Shown here: positions 34,403 to 43,014 of the stretch, piece by piece
How the letters are laid out: each line of letters starts with the position of its first letter
How positions within the stretch are numbered: position 1 is the first letter of the stretch
Source of the DNA: JAKAAZ01 sp963817855
GTDB lineage: Bacteria; Acidobacteriota; Terriglobia; Terriglobales; Acidobacteriaceae
DNA length: 64,000 nt
Direction: 5' to 3'
NCBI GenBank assembly: GCA_963817855.1
Contig: CAWFQA010000001.1
Span: forward strand, 186,001-250,000
The notes under the pieces: model-generated
The model's database searches: none
The model's input: only the letters and a program-made list of their open reading frames with translations
Told to the model about the DNA's origin: nothing
Made by a program: the position numbers and the translations under genes

Positions 34403-36148
34403 TTACAGAATTCGGGGGCGAAATTGAATGAGCACCTCCTCAGCCGACCGCGTGTTTAGAACATCTTCCGCCGTCAGGCCGGCCCGACGGAGCTGGCGGA
34501 TGCCATAGCGCATCTTTTCCAGGTGTGAGGTATGGTGGGAATCCGTGTTCGCGACAATCTTGCATCCCAGCTCGCGGGCGCGACGCAGGTTGCGATCATT
34601 CAGGTCCAGCCGGTCGGGATAGGCATTGTGTTCGACGGCCACTCCCAACTCGGCGCAGCGCTTCAGAATGGCGTCCAGGTCGAGAGCGTATGCCTCGCGC
34701 CGCAGCAACAAGCGTCCGGTTGGATGCCCAAGGATTCGCACAAAAGGATTCTCAATGGCGCGCAGCATTCGCTCCGTCATCTGTGCGGACGGCTGACCGA
34801 AATGTGAATGCACGCTGGCGATGACGACATCCATCTGGGCCAGAACATTGTCAGAAAGATCGAGCGCTCCGTCCGCGAGAATATCGACCTCAATGCCGGG
34901 AAACACTCGCATCCGCCCCGCCATCTCGCGATCTACGGCGAGAATGCGTGCGACGTGCTGCAGGGCGCGCGTATCGTCCAGGCCGTTCGTCATCGCGAGG
35001 TTTTTCGAGTGATCGGTGATCGCAATATATTCATAGCCGCGGGCTAGTGCTGCGTCGGCCATTTCGCGGATTGTGTTTTTTCCGTCGGTCTCATTCGTGT
35101 GCATATGCAGATCGCCACGAATGTCAGATTGCTCGATCAGTCTGGGAAGCCTGTGCTCCGCTGCTGCTTCAATTTCGCCCAGATCTTCGCGCAATTCCGG
35201 GGGAATCCAGTCGAGGCCGAGCGCGGCGTAAATTTCTTCCTCCGTCTTGCTAGGCAGCGAGGTGCCGTCATCCAGTCGCGCCAATGCGTATTCATTCAGC
35301 GTGTAGCCCATCTTCAGCGCCCGCTGCCGCACCGATACGTTGTGCAGCTTGGAGCCGGTAAAGTATTGCAGCGCGGCTCCATAACTCTTTTCCGGCAACA
35401 TGCGCACATCCACCTGCAAACCTTGACGCAGCCGAAAGCTCACTTTGTTCTGCCCCTTGCCAATCATGTCGGCGATGGGAGGATAGGCGGCGACGTATTC
35501 CACGACCGCCGCGACCTTGTCCTCTTCGCAGGCTGGGCCGGTGATCAGAAAATCCAGGTCGCCCACCGTTTCCCGGCCACGGCGCAACGATCCGGCGGGC
35601 GTCACTCGGTCAATGCCGGGACAATTGCGCAAATATTCCGTCAATTTTTCCGCCGCCAACTCGGCGTCATCCAGATGGAAGCGCCCAATGTTCTTGCGGT
35701 ATTCGGCGATGCCTTGCAGCAGCTTCGCGACCTGTTTGGGGCCACACCGCGGCAGGTTATCCAGGCGACCCTCTTTGCACGCGGCTTCCAATTCATCGAC
35801 GCTAGCAATTTGCGCGGCGTCCCAAAACAGCGCGACCGTTTTTGGCCCCATGCCAGGCAGTCGCAACAACTCCAGCATCGATGGCTTGTATTTGCTTAGC
35901 AATTCCTGGTGCAAACCCAGGGTGCCTGTCCGCTCCAGCTCGACAATGTTCGCCGCCATTCCTTTGCCGATGCCGGGAATCTCCAGCAATCGCTTTGGTT
36001 CCGACGCCAGCGCACCCAAGGCAATGGTGCTCTGCTCCACCACTTCTGCCGCGCGCCGGTAGGAACGAATGCGAAACGAGTCGGCCGCGCCCACTTCCAG
36101 CAGGTCGGCCGTCTCCGACAATATTTGTGCAATCTGGCGATTTTCCAT
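34403..36148 (-). CDS. polX: DNA polymerase/3'-5' exonuclease PolX
   Basis: A 581-residue family X repair polymerase fused to a PHP nuclease, near the usual length of Bacillus PolX. Order: helix-hairpin-helix dRP-lyase-like region (LLEIPGIGKG, LLRLPGMGPKT), palm with GSLRRGRETVGDLDFLIT carrying the metal Asp pair, fingers YFTGSKLHNV, then PHP domain from about 335 with DLHMHTNETDG, ITDHS, HSHFGQP and TDSHH metal ligands. It should fill short gaps during base-excision repair and trim 3' ends in the cytoplasm. UdgX and RecJ in this window could act in the same process. Confidence 0.94.
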   Translation of the reverse strand: MENRQIAQILSETADLLEVGAADSFRIRSYRRAAEVVEQSTIALGALASEPKRLLEIPGIGKGMAANIVELERTGTLGLHQELLSKYKPSMLELLRLPGMGPKTVALFWDAAQIASVDELEAACKEGRLDNLPRCGPKQVAKLLQGIAEYRKNIGRFHLDDAELAAEKLTEYLRNCPGIDRVTPAGSLRRGRETVGDLDFLITGPACEEDKVAAVVEYVAAYPPIADMIGKGQNKVSFRLRQGLQVDVRMLPEKSYGAALQYFTGSKLHNVSVRQRALKMGYTLNEYALARLDDGTSLPSKTEEEIYAALGLDWIPPELREDLGEIEAAAEHRLPRLIEQSDIRGDLHMHTNETDGKNTIREMADAALARGYEYIAITDHSKNLAMTNGLDDTRALQHVARILAVDREMAGRMRVFPGIEVDILADGALDLSDNVLAQMDVVIASVHSHFGQPSAQMTERMLRAIENPFVRILGHPTGRLLLRREAYALDLDAILKRCAELGVAVEHNAYPDRLDLNDRNLRRARELGCKIVANTDSHHTSHLEKMRYGIRQLRRAGLTAEDVLNTRSAEEVLIQFRPRIL

Positions 36149-36205
36149 AGCGACGAAGCAGAGCGGAAATTCCGAGCCCTCGAAGGCATCATCGCACTCA
36201 GCCGG

Positions 36206-36236
36206 GAAAAATGAAAACCCGGCGCAAAGGCCGGGT
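36206..36236 (-). terminator. Intrinsic terminator of the cold-shock gene
   Basis: ACCCGGC (36217-36223) pairs with GCCGGGT (36230-36236). On the minus strand the stem is followed by TTTCATTTTT. It lies 158 bases downstream of the csp stop and about 60 upstream of polX, isolating polX from csp. Confidence 0.72.
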
Positions 36237-36393
36237 CAGGAAAGCATCCTGAAGTGAAAACCTATATTGAACGCAGTCACACCACCACTACGTTCTGGAT
36301 TGTTTCGAATGCGTGAGACGCGGGTAGGCGCACACGAACTCCCTCCATTGCAAATCTCTTGCAACTCAAGGAAACCGCTGTCGAGGACGAGCC

Positions 36394-36627
36394 TTAGGTG
36401 TGCATCTCATGGACCGCGTCTTGCAAGCGCATGACCTGGTCCGCCTGCGGTCCTTTATCTCCCTGCACGATGTCGAACTCGACGGGATCGCCTTCCTTGA
36501 GGCTCTTATACCCGTCCGTCTGAATCGCCGTGTAATGTACGAACACATCGGGACCATCATCGCGCCCAATGAATCCGAACCCTTTTGCATTATTGAACCA
36601 CTTCACTTTGCCTTTGTGCTGAGACAC
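36394..36627 (-). CDS. Cold-shock-domain protein
   Basis: A 77-residue single OB-fold protein that binds single-stranded RNA and DNA. RNP1 is KGFGFIG and RNP2 is VFVHYTAIQ, with KGKVKWFNNAKG at the start. The frame runs upstream to 36699, but the GTG at 36627 gives the canonical SQHKGKVKWF start and has GAGGTG 8 bases before it. It ends with an extra 11-residue tail (MRLQDAVHEMHT) beyond the usual Csp length. It is a separate unit with its own terminator. Confidence 0.93.
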   Translation of the reverse strand: MSQHKGKVKWFNNAKGFGFIGRDDGPDVFVHYTAIQTDGYKSLKEGDPVEFDIVQGDKGPQADQVMRLQDAVHEMHT

Positions 36628-36826
36628 GGAACCGCACCTCGAATCTACAGATCGGGAACCGCCAAGGGATCCTGCCGATATAGACGCGGGAAGCACCAAA
36701 TTGTTATGCAGAGAATGAAAAAAAGATGACTGCGGTCACAGAAGAAATGGCGAAAAATTACTCTCATTCAGGTTTTTCGGGCTCATACACGATGGCTGCT
36801 GTGGAAAAAATGAAGGCGAATTCGCG

Positions 36827-36855
36827 GGTAGACCGTGGACTTTAGTCCAGGGACC
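36827..36855. repeat. Repeat copy GGTAGACCGTGGACT-AGTCCAGGG
   Basis: GTAGACC followed by TGGACT...AGTCCA is the reversed form of the unit at 36906-36930, with C-G changes to T-A in the arms that keep them mostly paired. Such paired changes hint that stem pairing, rather than exact sequence, is kept. Confidence 0.55.
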
Positions 36856-36905
36856 CAAGTTCGAATTCAAGGCGGCCCTGAAGGGGTACTTCGGCGGGCT
36901 CTCAT

Positions 36906-36950
36906 CCCCGGACTAGAGTCCGGGGTCTACGTTGAAGTCCGGGGTCTACC
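36906..36950. repeat. Palindromic repeat with GTCTACC tail and adjacent half-copy
   Basis: CCCCGGACT-AG-AGTCCGGGG (36906-36925) is a perfect 9-bp hairpin followed by TCTAC. A tandem half unit, AAGTCCGGGGTCTACC, follows at 36935-36950. This is the best-preserved copy in the window. Confidence 0.65.
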
Positions 36951-36966
36951 TTGTTGTTAACATGTC

Positions 36967-37710
36967 TTAGGAAATTCCGGTGGCGCGGTGGCGCACGTAC
37001 ATCAGAATGGCGATGATGGATTTGGCGTCGATAATTTTTCCGCTGTCGATCCACTCGAGCGCCTGCGATAGCGGAATCTGCTGGTGCTGAATATATTCGT
37101 CCTCATCCGGCGCGGACTGTCCGCAACTCAATCCTTCGGCCAGGTACACCTGCATCCACTCACCCAGAAATCCTGGACTCACGTAGAATCGCGCGATCTT
37201 GCTCCAGCGCTTGGCGATGTATCCGGTCTCTTCCAGCAGTTCGCGCTTTGCGCCGGGCAGCACCGCTTCTTCGGGCTCCTTGCGGCCTGCGGGAATCTCC
37301 CACATGTACTGTCCGGCGGCGTGACGATATTGGCGCTCGACGACGATCATCGGATCGGCCGGATTGTGCGTGTCATCCACCGCGAGAATCACAACTGAAC
37401 CCGAGTGCCGGATGACATCGCGACGAGCTGTGTCACCTTCCGGTTCGCGCACATAATCCGTGTACACATCGAACAGAGGCCCGTGGTATGCGAGCTTGGA
37501 GGAAACCAGCGCGACCTTTCCGCCTTTATTCCCGTGCAGGGCGGGACTGGAAGAAGTGGATTTCGATGTGCCGGAGTTTGCGGTGGCTGCCATTTTCTTG
37601 CGGGGCGCAAGTTTCTTTTCAGACACTCGATTTTTTTGAGTTTTGCTTGGTGACTTGCCGCGCTTTGCTTTCTCTGCTGTCTTCAACGATGTTTTCTGCC
37701 CAGATCGCAT
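36967..37710 (-). CDS. NUDIX hydrolase (ADP-ribose pyrophosphatase-like) with basic N-terminal tail
   Basis: A 247-residue protein. The NUDIX box GRKEPEEAVLPGAKRELLEETG fits Gx5Ex7REUxEExGU exactly, and YTDYVREPEG, VVERQYRHAAGQYMWEIPAG and FYVSPGFLGE place it with ADP-ribose/nucleoside-diphosphate-sugar pyrophosphatases (NudF-like). Unusual is the first 65 residues: Lys/Ser/Ala-rich, with repeated KxxKxxK and Ser tracts, like a histone-H1 tail. The ATG at 37710 has a good AAGGAACT site, so the tail is probably translated; MAATANSG (residue 40) is an alternative start. Confidence 0.85.
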   Translation of the reverse strand: MRSGQKTSLKTAEKAKRGKSPSKTQKNRVSEKKLAPRKKMAATANSGTSKSTSSSPALHGNKGGKVALVSSKLAYHGPLFDVYTDYVREPEGDTARRDVIRHSGSVVILAVDDTHNPADPMIVVERQYRHAAGQYMWEIPAGRKEPEEAVLPGAKRELLEETGYIAKRWSKIARFYVSPGFLGEWMQVYLAEGLSCGQSAPDEDEYIQHQQIPLSQALEWIDSGKIIDAKSIIAILMYVRHRATGIS

Positions 37711-37843
37711 CCAGTTCCTTTCGCAGTGTTCGTCTCAGCCGGAATTTCTTCCCGATAATATCGGCGGAACATCCGCTCCACATGAGACGTTAAACCAAAC
37801 TCGCCTGCGCGTCAGAAAAATCTGAGAAATTCCGCCATGCCAG

Positions 37844-38455
37844 TTAGCCTGCGGCTGGCCTGACCGCCGGATGATCAATCTCCGCGAAGGTCATATTGAT
37901 CGCCGGGTGGCCGGTCGCACGCTTCCAGTCTTGAAACAGCTGGCCATAACTTGCCTTCAGGTAATTTGCAGGAGAAATGCCAAGCTTCGCGGCGATTCGA
38001 TCAATCCACTCCGAGTTGCCCTCCAGTTCGGCGAAATCTCCAATGGGAGTCACGTCCACGACGACGTGGCCTTCGTTATCGGCCCATTCGGTGCGAAGCT
38101 TCTCGTACACAAACATTGGGGCGAAGCCCAGGCGCTCGAATATCGCGGCCAATGGGCGGCCATCCTCAATTTCTGTTTCGGTTTCGGCGCGAACTTTATG
38201 CGCGCTGTTCGCAGAGCCTTCCGCCGGCCCTTTATGGGTCAGGATCCAGCGGTCGCCATACTGACGGATACGCAGCAATTCGCCACGTTGGCGCAACTTG
38301 CCGTCCGGTGTGTCAAACAGCACATTGCGCTCCATCGTTTCCGCGGTCTGCAGATGAAACCCCAGCGATGACAGCGTCGTTGTGAATCCGACGCGATCTT
38401 TCAGTCGAACTTTCACTTCAGTTTCCATCTTGCTTGTCGCCATTTCGCCGCTCAT
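37844..38455 (-). CDS. CYTH-domain phosphatase / class IV adenylate cyclase-like protein
   Basis: A 203-residue CYTH protein. The ExExK signature is in METEVKVRL, followed by LFDTPDGKLRQRGELLRIR, WILTHKGP and the C-terminal metal site VVVDVTPIGDFAELEG. The tunnel-fold family includes CyaB adenylate cyclases, thiamine triphosphatases and inorganic triphosphatases; the reaction here cannot be fixed. EFAELEG with two conserved Glu suits a CyaB/ThTPase core. Three in-frame ATGs lie within the first ten codons. Monocistronic. Confidence 0.82.
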   Translation of the reverse strand: MSGEMATSKMETEVKVRLKDRVGFTTTLSSLGFHLQTAETMERNVLFDTPDGKLRQRGELLRIRQYGDRWILTHKGPAEGSANSAHKVRAETETEIEDGRPLAAIFERLGFAPMFVYEKLRTEWADNEGHVVVDVTPIGDFAELEGNSEWIDRIAAKLGISPANYLKASYGQLFQDWKRATGHPAINMTFAEIDHPAVRPAAG

Positions 38456-38676
38456 TGCATTAGTTTCTCAGATACCGGTAGCCCAGAAACTCAGAATAAC
38501 TCTGATCGAGCCCCGCGCCGTGGGTGCGGCCAGGAAACCGATGTTTGCGCAGCCTTGGTATCGAGCGACGGCTCCATGGAAACGACCTGACTACATTCCG
38601 GAACTGTGCGACGGCTCTCGACAGATTAGGATGAAAGACGCAAGGCCTGCGTAGTGCACGCGGCCTGCGCAGACCC

Positions 38677-39771
38677 ATGACCGCAAGCAATACAGTCCGC
38701 CTGGCGATTTCTGCCGAGTGCATTTCGTCGGAAGAGGCGCGGACCCGCCTTTCCCAGGCTGCAAAAGTGATTTGTCGCGGTGGTACCGTGGCGTTTCCTA
38801 CGGAGACAGTCTATGGCCTGGGCGCGAACGCGCTCGATCCAGCCGCAGTGGAGAAGATTTTTCGTGCCAAGCAGCGGCCGGCGTGGGACCCGATAATCGT
38901 CCACATCGCCGACCGCGAAATGTTGGCGAAGGTTGCGGCTCGCACGCCTCGAATTGCGCAGCAAAAAATCGATGCACTCATGGATCAATTCTGGCCTGGC
39001 CCGTTGACGCTGCTGTTGCCAAAGCGGCCGACGGTGCCGTCAAGCGTGACCGCGGGGCGCGAACTGGTCGGCGTTCGCATGCCCGCGCATCCGGTGGCGC
39101 TGGCGCTGATCGCGGCGGCCAACCTTCCCATCGCAGCCCCCAGCGCCAATCGCTTCGGCCATACCAGCCCCACGACCGCACAACATGTGCTGGAGGATCT
39201 CGACGGCCGCATTGATCTGGTGCTCGATGGCGGCCCGGCATGGTGTGGCGTTGAGTCGACGGTGATTGAAGTGCGCGATCAGGAAACCATTCTCTATCGC
39301 CCGGGCGCCATCCCTGCCGAGGAGATTGAGGCGATTGCCGGGCCGATAGCTCGCTACCAATCCCCGGCAACTAGTGGGACGCCGTCACACCCGCCGGAAT
39401 CCTTGCCTTCGCCAGGCGTGGACATGCGCCATTACGCCCCCAATGCCCGTGTGATCCCGCTGGAAATGAGCGAGCACACGGGGGATGAGCGCCAGGCGCG
39501 ATGGCTGGATGCGGTGCAGCAGCAGTCGAACGTTGCGCACAAGCTTGGCGTTCTGCTGCCCGCGGTATGGCCGCTGCCGGAGGGATTTCACGGCATTCAT
39601 TTTGCGTGGGGTAGCTGGGAGGATGATCAGGAATTGGCGCATCGACTATTCGCCGGACTGCGAACGCTGGATGCGATGGGGGCGGATGTCATTCTGTGCC
39701 CCTTGCCGCCGGATTCCGGCCTGGGAGCGGCCATTCGGGACCGTCTGCTGAAAGCCGCGCGCGCGCGATAA
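38677..39771 (+). CDS. tsaC: L-threonylcarbamoyladenylate synthase (Sua5 type)
   Basis: A 364-residue enzyme that makes threonylcarbamoyl-AMP for t6A37 of tRNAs reading ANN codons. The YrdC domain has CRGGTVAFPTETVYGLGA, KQRPAWDPI, FWPGPLTLLL, VGVRMPAHP and APSANRFGHTSPT. A linker SPGVDMRHYAPNA starts the extra C-terminal Sua5 domain, so this is the long form rather than the short TsaC. No strong ribosome site precedes the ATG at 38677. It converges on the Hfq-like gene with 21 bases between stops. Confidence 0.93.
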   Translation: MTASNTVRLAISAECISSEEARTRLSQAAKVICRGGTVAFPTETVYGLGANALDPAAVEKIFRAKQRPAWDPIIVHIADREMLAKVAARTPRIAQQKIDALMDQFWPGPLTLLLPKRPTVPSSVTAGRELVGVRMPAHPVALALIAAANLPIAAPSANRFGHTSPTTAQHVLEDLDGRIDLVLDGGPAWCGVESTVIEVRDQETILYRPGAIPAEEIEAIAGPIARYQSPATSGTPSHPPESLPSPGVDMRHYAPNARVIPLEMSEHTGDERQARWLDAVQQQSNVAHKLGVLLPAVWPLPEGFHGIHFAWGSWEDDQELAHRLFAGLRTLDAMGADVILCPLPPDSGLGAAIRDRLLKAARAR

Positions 39772-39792
39772 TCTGCTCGTGCTTCGCAGCAC

Positions 39793-40287
39793 CTACGACA
39801 TGGTTTGGGGAAGGTTTTCGCCGGCTTTGTAGATGTAGCGGACGCCGTCTTTGTAGACCAGCACGCGAGTTCGGGCGCCATTCTGCATTCCGCCGTGGCC
39901 AACATTACGCAGCTTGATGGCATAACGGTCGTACCACTCGATCACGCCTTCCAACTCCTCGCCGTTTTCAAGCATCACGATCATTCGCGTCTGTGCCTGA
40001 ATCTGTTTCTGGAAGTAAAAGACCTCGGCATGCGAGCTATCTTCAATGGTGCCGTCTGGCATGGCGCGGGCTGTCAATGCTGGTCCATGGCCAAAAATCG
40101 TGGGCTGGCGGGCCGGAGCGGACCGTAACGCGAGATTCGGCCTGATCAGGCGCCGTTGCCCGGAAAAGTCGCTCGCCGGCAGCGAAGGCGAGGGCACAGC
40201 TACGACGACAGCGGTGCGTTCGACCGGTTTGGGCTTGGGCAATGACATGGATTTCATTCGAACGGACAGATGGGCCAGGTTTTTCAT
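39793..40287 (-). CDS. Hfq-like Sm-fold RNA-binding protein with long N-terminal extension
   Basis: The last 75 residues look like an Hfq-type Sm domain: FYFQKQIQAQTRMIVML, then NGEELEGVIEWYDRYAIKLRN (Sm1) and, after a Gly/Asn-rich insertion, RVLVYKDGVRYIYKAGE (Sm2, compare MVYKHAIST of Hfq). Before it are about 90 residues rich in Pro, Ser and Arg that look disordered. Classical Hfq has the Sm fold at the N-terminus, so the order is reversed here. It should bind RNA, perhaps as a hexamer. The start is uncertain: TTG at 40320 or ATGs at 40287, 40257 and 40248 are in frame and none has a well-spaced ribosome site. Confidence 0.75.
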   Translation of the reverse strand: MKNLAHLSVRMKSMSLPKPKPVERTAVVVAVPSPSLPASDFSGQRRLIRPNLALRSAPARQPTIFGHGPALTARAMPDGTIEDSSHAEVFYFQKQIQAQTRMIVMLENGEELEGVIEWYDRYAIKLRNVGHGGMQNGARTRVLVYKDGVRYIYKAGENLPQTMS

Positions 40288-40420
40288 CCTCCCAGATTGT
40301 GCTGGAGGAGAGATCTTCAACCCAATTGATTCTGCTGAATGAATACGATGCTAGTCGAAGACCGAACGTTTTCCAACCGCAGTGTTTGTTTTTTCATTTT
40401 CGAGCAATTTCGATTTGGGA

Positions 40421-41518
40421 TTACCGTTGCTCGAGGGCCGCTGTCATGGCGTCCAAAGACAGCGAACGAAGCAAGTTGCGTCGCATACCCGACTCAACCT
40501 CTGCAATGCGCCGCACCGCTCGTTCAATCCAGTCGAACGAAACGCTGTCGGCCAGCCGGCGAAGCTCCGGCAGAATGTCGATGTTTCGCGCCATCTTCGG
40601 CTGCCCTGCCTGCAGCAACATCATGTCTTCCAGCAACAGGTACAGGCTGCGCAGCAAATCCTGAGTCTTCTGCTGGCCCTCGGCTCCGGCGCGATAGGTT
40701 TCCGTCACGCGAAACAGCGCCGAGTGGTCCGGTTCAGCCGTCGCTGTTCGCAGCAACAACAAGGCGTCTTTTCGGCTGGCGAGATAGCTGTCAGCGTTGA
40801 ATGAGATTGTGCGGCCAATGGTTCCTTCAGACAACCGCGCCACCAGGGTGCGTCGAGCCGGGGGCCATTCCGGGTGCCGCTCGGCCAGGATTTTTTCCAG
40901 CGTCTCCATCGGCACGGCGTGCAGCCGCACCTGGCTGCAGCGGGAGCGAATGGTCGGCAGCAGGTCCGACGGATTTTCCGCCAGCAGCAGCAAATGAACG
41001 TATTCCGGCGGCTCCTCCAACACTTTCAGCAGGGAATTAGCGGCCTCGTTCATGAACTTTGCGGTTGGGAAAATGTAGATTTTGTCTTTGACTTCCGACG
41101 GCGCCCGCTGCGCGTTGTGGATCAGCGAGCGTACCTGGCCCACCTTGACCAGATTCTGGGGCGGGTCGGGCGGCACTACCAGCACATCCGGATGCGTCTG
41201 GATCAGGATGCGGGTATCTTTGCGGTCGGCATCGCGAAGGTCTTCCCGCGCCTCAACGGCTTCGGCGACGCGCGCATCCAGGTCGAGCGCGGCGGCGATT
41301 CGGGTGCAGTTGTGGCAGACATCGCAGGCGTCCGGCAGGCCGTTGAAGGTTTGCGGATCGAGGCAGTTCAGCGTCTGCGCCAGCGCAATGGCCAGCGAAT
41401 ACTTGCCCGCGCCGCGAGGCCCGGAAAGCAGAATCGCATGCGGCAGACGGCCGGATGCGGCGGATTCCTGCAGTTGCCGCACGGTCGCTTCATTGCCGAT
41501 AAAGCTGCGAAAGTTCAC
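40421..41518 (-). CDS. holB: DNA polymerase III subunit delta-prime-like clamp-loader protein
   Basis: A 365-residue AAA+ clamp-loader subunit. Walker A is GPRGAGKYS, unusual in a delta-prime since that subunit often has a degenerate P-loop. A zinc module CDVCHNC follows, then KFMNEAANSLLKVLEEPPE and the SRCSQVRL (SRC) motif. An insert of about 30 residues (ARVAEAVEAREDLRDADRKD) separates the zinc module from HPDVLVV. It helps load the sliding clamp. It starts at a GTG whose bases overlap the P450 stop (GTGA), after tmk-P450, so translation is coupled. Confidence 0.88.
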   Translation of the reverse strand: MNFRSFIGNEATVRQLQESAASGRLPHAILLSGPRGAGKYSLAIALAQTLNCLDPQTFNGLPDACDVCHNCTRIAAALDLDARVAEAVEAREDLRDADRKDTRILIQTHPDVLVVPPDPPQNLVKVGQVRSLIHNAQRAPSEVKDKIYIFPTAKFMNEAANSLLKVLEEPPEYVHLLLLAENPSDLLPTIRSRCSQVRLHAVPMETLEKILAERHPEWPPARRTLVARLSEGTIGRTISFNADSYLASRKDALLLLRTATAEPDHSALFRVTETYRAGAEGQQKTQDLLRSLYLLLEDMMLLQAGQPKMARNIDILPELRRLADSVSFDWIERAVRRIAEVESGMRRNLLRSLSLDAMTAALEQR

Positions 41519-42978
41519 ATTTTGAGCCTAGCAGAATTGGAACTGCGCTCCTCCGCGGTCATCATCATCGGATACTTTGGGCGCAAGGTGATTTTGGGCT
41601 GCACGTCGACGGTCTGGCCGGGAACCATGTGGAAGCTCCATTGCTGTGCCAGCGTCGCCAGAATCAATACGCCCTCCATCCACGCGAATGCCTCGCCGAT
41701 GCACTGGCGCGAACCGCCGCCAAAGGGAAAATAGGTGAACCGCGGGCGCACTGCTTTCTGCTCTGGCGTGAAACGCTCAGGATCGAACAGCAATGGTTCC
41801 GGGTAAAACTGTTCACTGCGCTGCAGAATGTATTGGCTGAAGAAAAAATAGGTCCCTGCGGGCAGTCGATACGGTCCCAGCTCGACAATCTGGGTGGATT
41901 GCCTTCCCATGGCCCAGGCCGGCGGATAGAGCCGCATCGACTCCGCGAAGACCATCTCCGTGTAGGGCAGCTGCGGCAGGTCTTCGAGCGTCGCCAGCCT
42001 GCCTTGCAGCGCCTCGTCGATTTCACGTTGCATTCGTTCCGCTGCCGTCGGATTTTCCGATAGCAGATACCATGTCCAGGTCAGGGCGTTGGCGACGGTT
42101 TCATATCCTGCAAGAAAAATCGTGATCACTTCATCGCGCAGCTGCCGATCGCTCATCCCCGTTGACGGCGTGGACGCCTTGCGCCCCGCGTCGGCGGGTG
42201 CTTCGCCGTCATCCCGCGCCGCCATCAGCATGGAGAGCAGGTCGCCACGGTCTTCGCTCGAGCGCCGTCGCTCCGAAATCATGCGGTATACCTGGGCATC
42301 CAGCCGGGCACGCGCTCTGCGAAACCGGATGAGGCCGGGGATGGGCCAACGAAGATAACTCTCGGCTCTCGGCAGCGCGACCAGGTAATTGTAGAGGCGC
42401 ATGATCACGTTGACCTCATCATTGATCTCGCGAATGGCGGCCGTCACGTCGGTGGCAAACAGTGTGCGCGCGACAATTTCCAGCGTCAGCTCCATCATCG
42501 CGGCGGACATGTCGAAGGTCTGGCCCGGTTGCCACATGGCGCGCATGGCCGCCCCGCGTTCCACCATCATGCCGGCGTAGGCCTGTATGCGGTGGCGATG
42601 AAAGGCGGGCGCTGCAATGCGACGTTGCCGCATGTGGAACTCGCCTTCGCTGGTGATCAATCCTTCGCCCAGGAGGATCTTCATGCGGTTCTGGGTGCGC
42701 TCCTTGATGAAGGACGAAGCCTGCGTCACGAGAATCTCGCGGATCATTTCCGGATCATTAATGAAGACAATGTTGCTGCCGCCCAGCTTGTAGTGGGAAA
42801 CGGGTCCAAAGGTCTTCGCCAGGTGTTCAAACAGCAGGATTGGATTTCCTGGCCGGAAAAAACGCCGAAACAAGTAGAGCGGCAGGTTGCGTTGTAGCCC
42901 CGGCGGGAAACGGAACGACTCAGGCTTGCGACCGGGATCGGTTTGTGCCGAAGTTGCAGATTGAGATGGGATAGCCAT
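41515..42978 (-). CDS. Cytochrome P450
   Basis: A 487-residue haem monooxygenase, soluble by sequence. The haem-binding FPFGGGSRQCIG has the axial Cys at about 427, the I-helix has AGYETVANALTWTWYLLSE (oxygen-binding Glu-Thr), the K-helix has ESMR and the PERF motif is PERFTPE. The pattern is nearest to CYP102/CYP4-like bacterial fatty-acid-type P450s; no reductase domain is fused. The frame is open to a TTG at 43014, directly after the tmk stop, but I prefer the ATG at 42978. Its place between tmk and holB is odd, since neither is metabolically related; no ferredoxin gene lies beside it. Confidence 0.9.
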   Translation of the reverse strand: MAIPSQSATSAQTDPGRKPESFRFPPGLQRNLPLYLFRRFFRPGNPILLFEHLAKTFGPVSHYKLGGSNIVFINDPEMIREILVTQASSFIKERTQNRMKILLGEGLITSEGEFHMRQRRIAAPAFHRHRIQAYAGMMVERGAAMRAMWQPGQTFDMSAAMMELTLEIVARTLFATDVTAAIREINDEVNVIMRLYNYLVALPRAESYLRWPIPGLIRFRRARARLDAQVYRMISERRRSSEDRGDLLSMLMAARDDGEAPADAGRKASTPSTGMSDRQLRDEVITIFLAGYETVANALTWTWYLLSENPTAAERMQREIDEALQGRLATLEDLPQLPYTEMVFAESMRLYPPAWAMGRQSTQIVELGPYRLPAGTYFFFSQYILQRSEQFYPEPLLFDPERFTPEQKAVRPRFTYFPFGGGSRQCIGEAFAWMEGVLILATLAQQWSFHMVPGQTVDVQPKITLRPKYPMMMTAEERSSNSARLKM

Positions 42979-43014
42979 GAAGGGAAATGCAAAACAACGC
43001 GCGCGCAAGCTCAA

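Larger units (their letters stand above)
36628..36966. other. Intergenic region: csp promoter side and repeat copies
   Basis: The 339 bases between csp and the NUDIX gene hold the 5' leader of csp and two copies of the palindromic repeat (listed separately). No gene is evident. The csp leader of unknown length could fold, as in other cold-shock mRNAs, but I see no specific cold-box. Confidence 0.35.
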
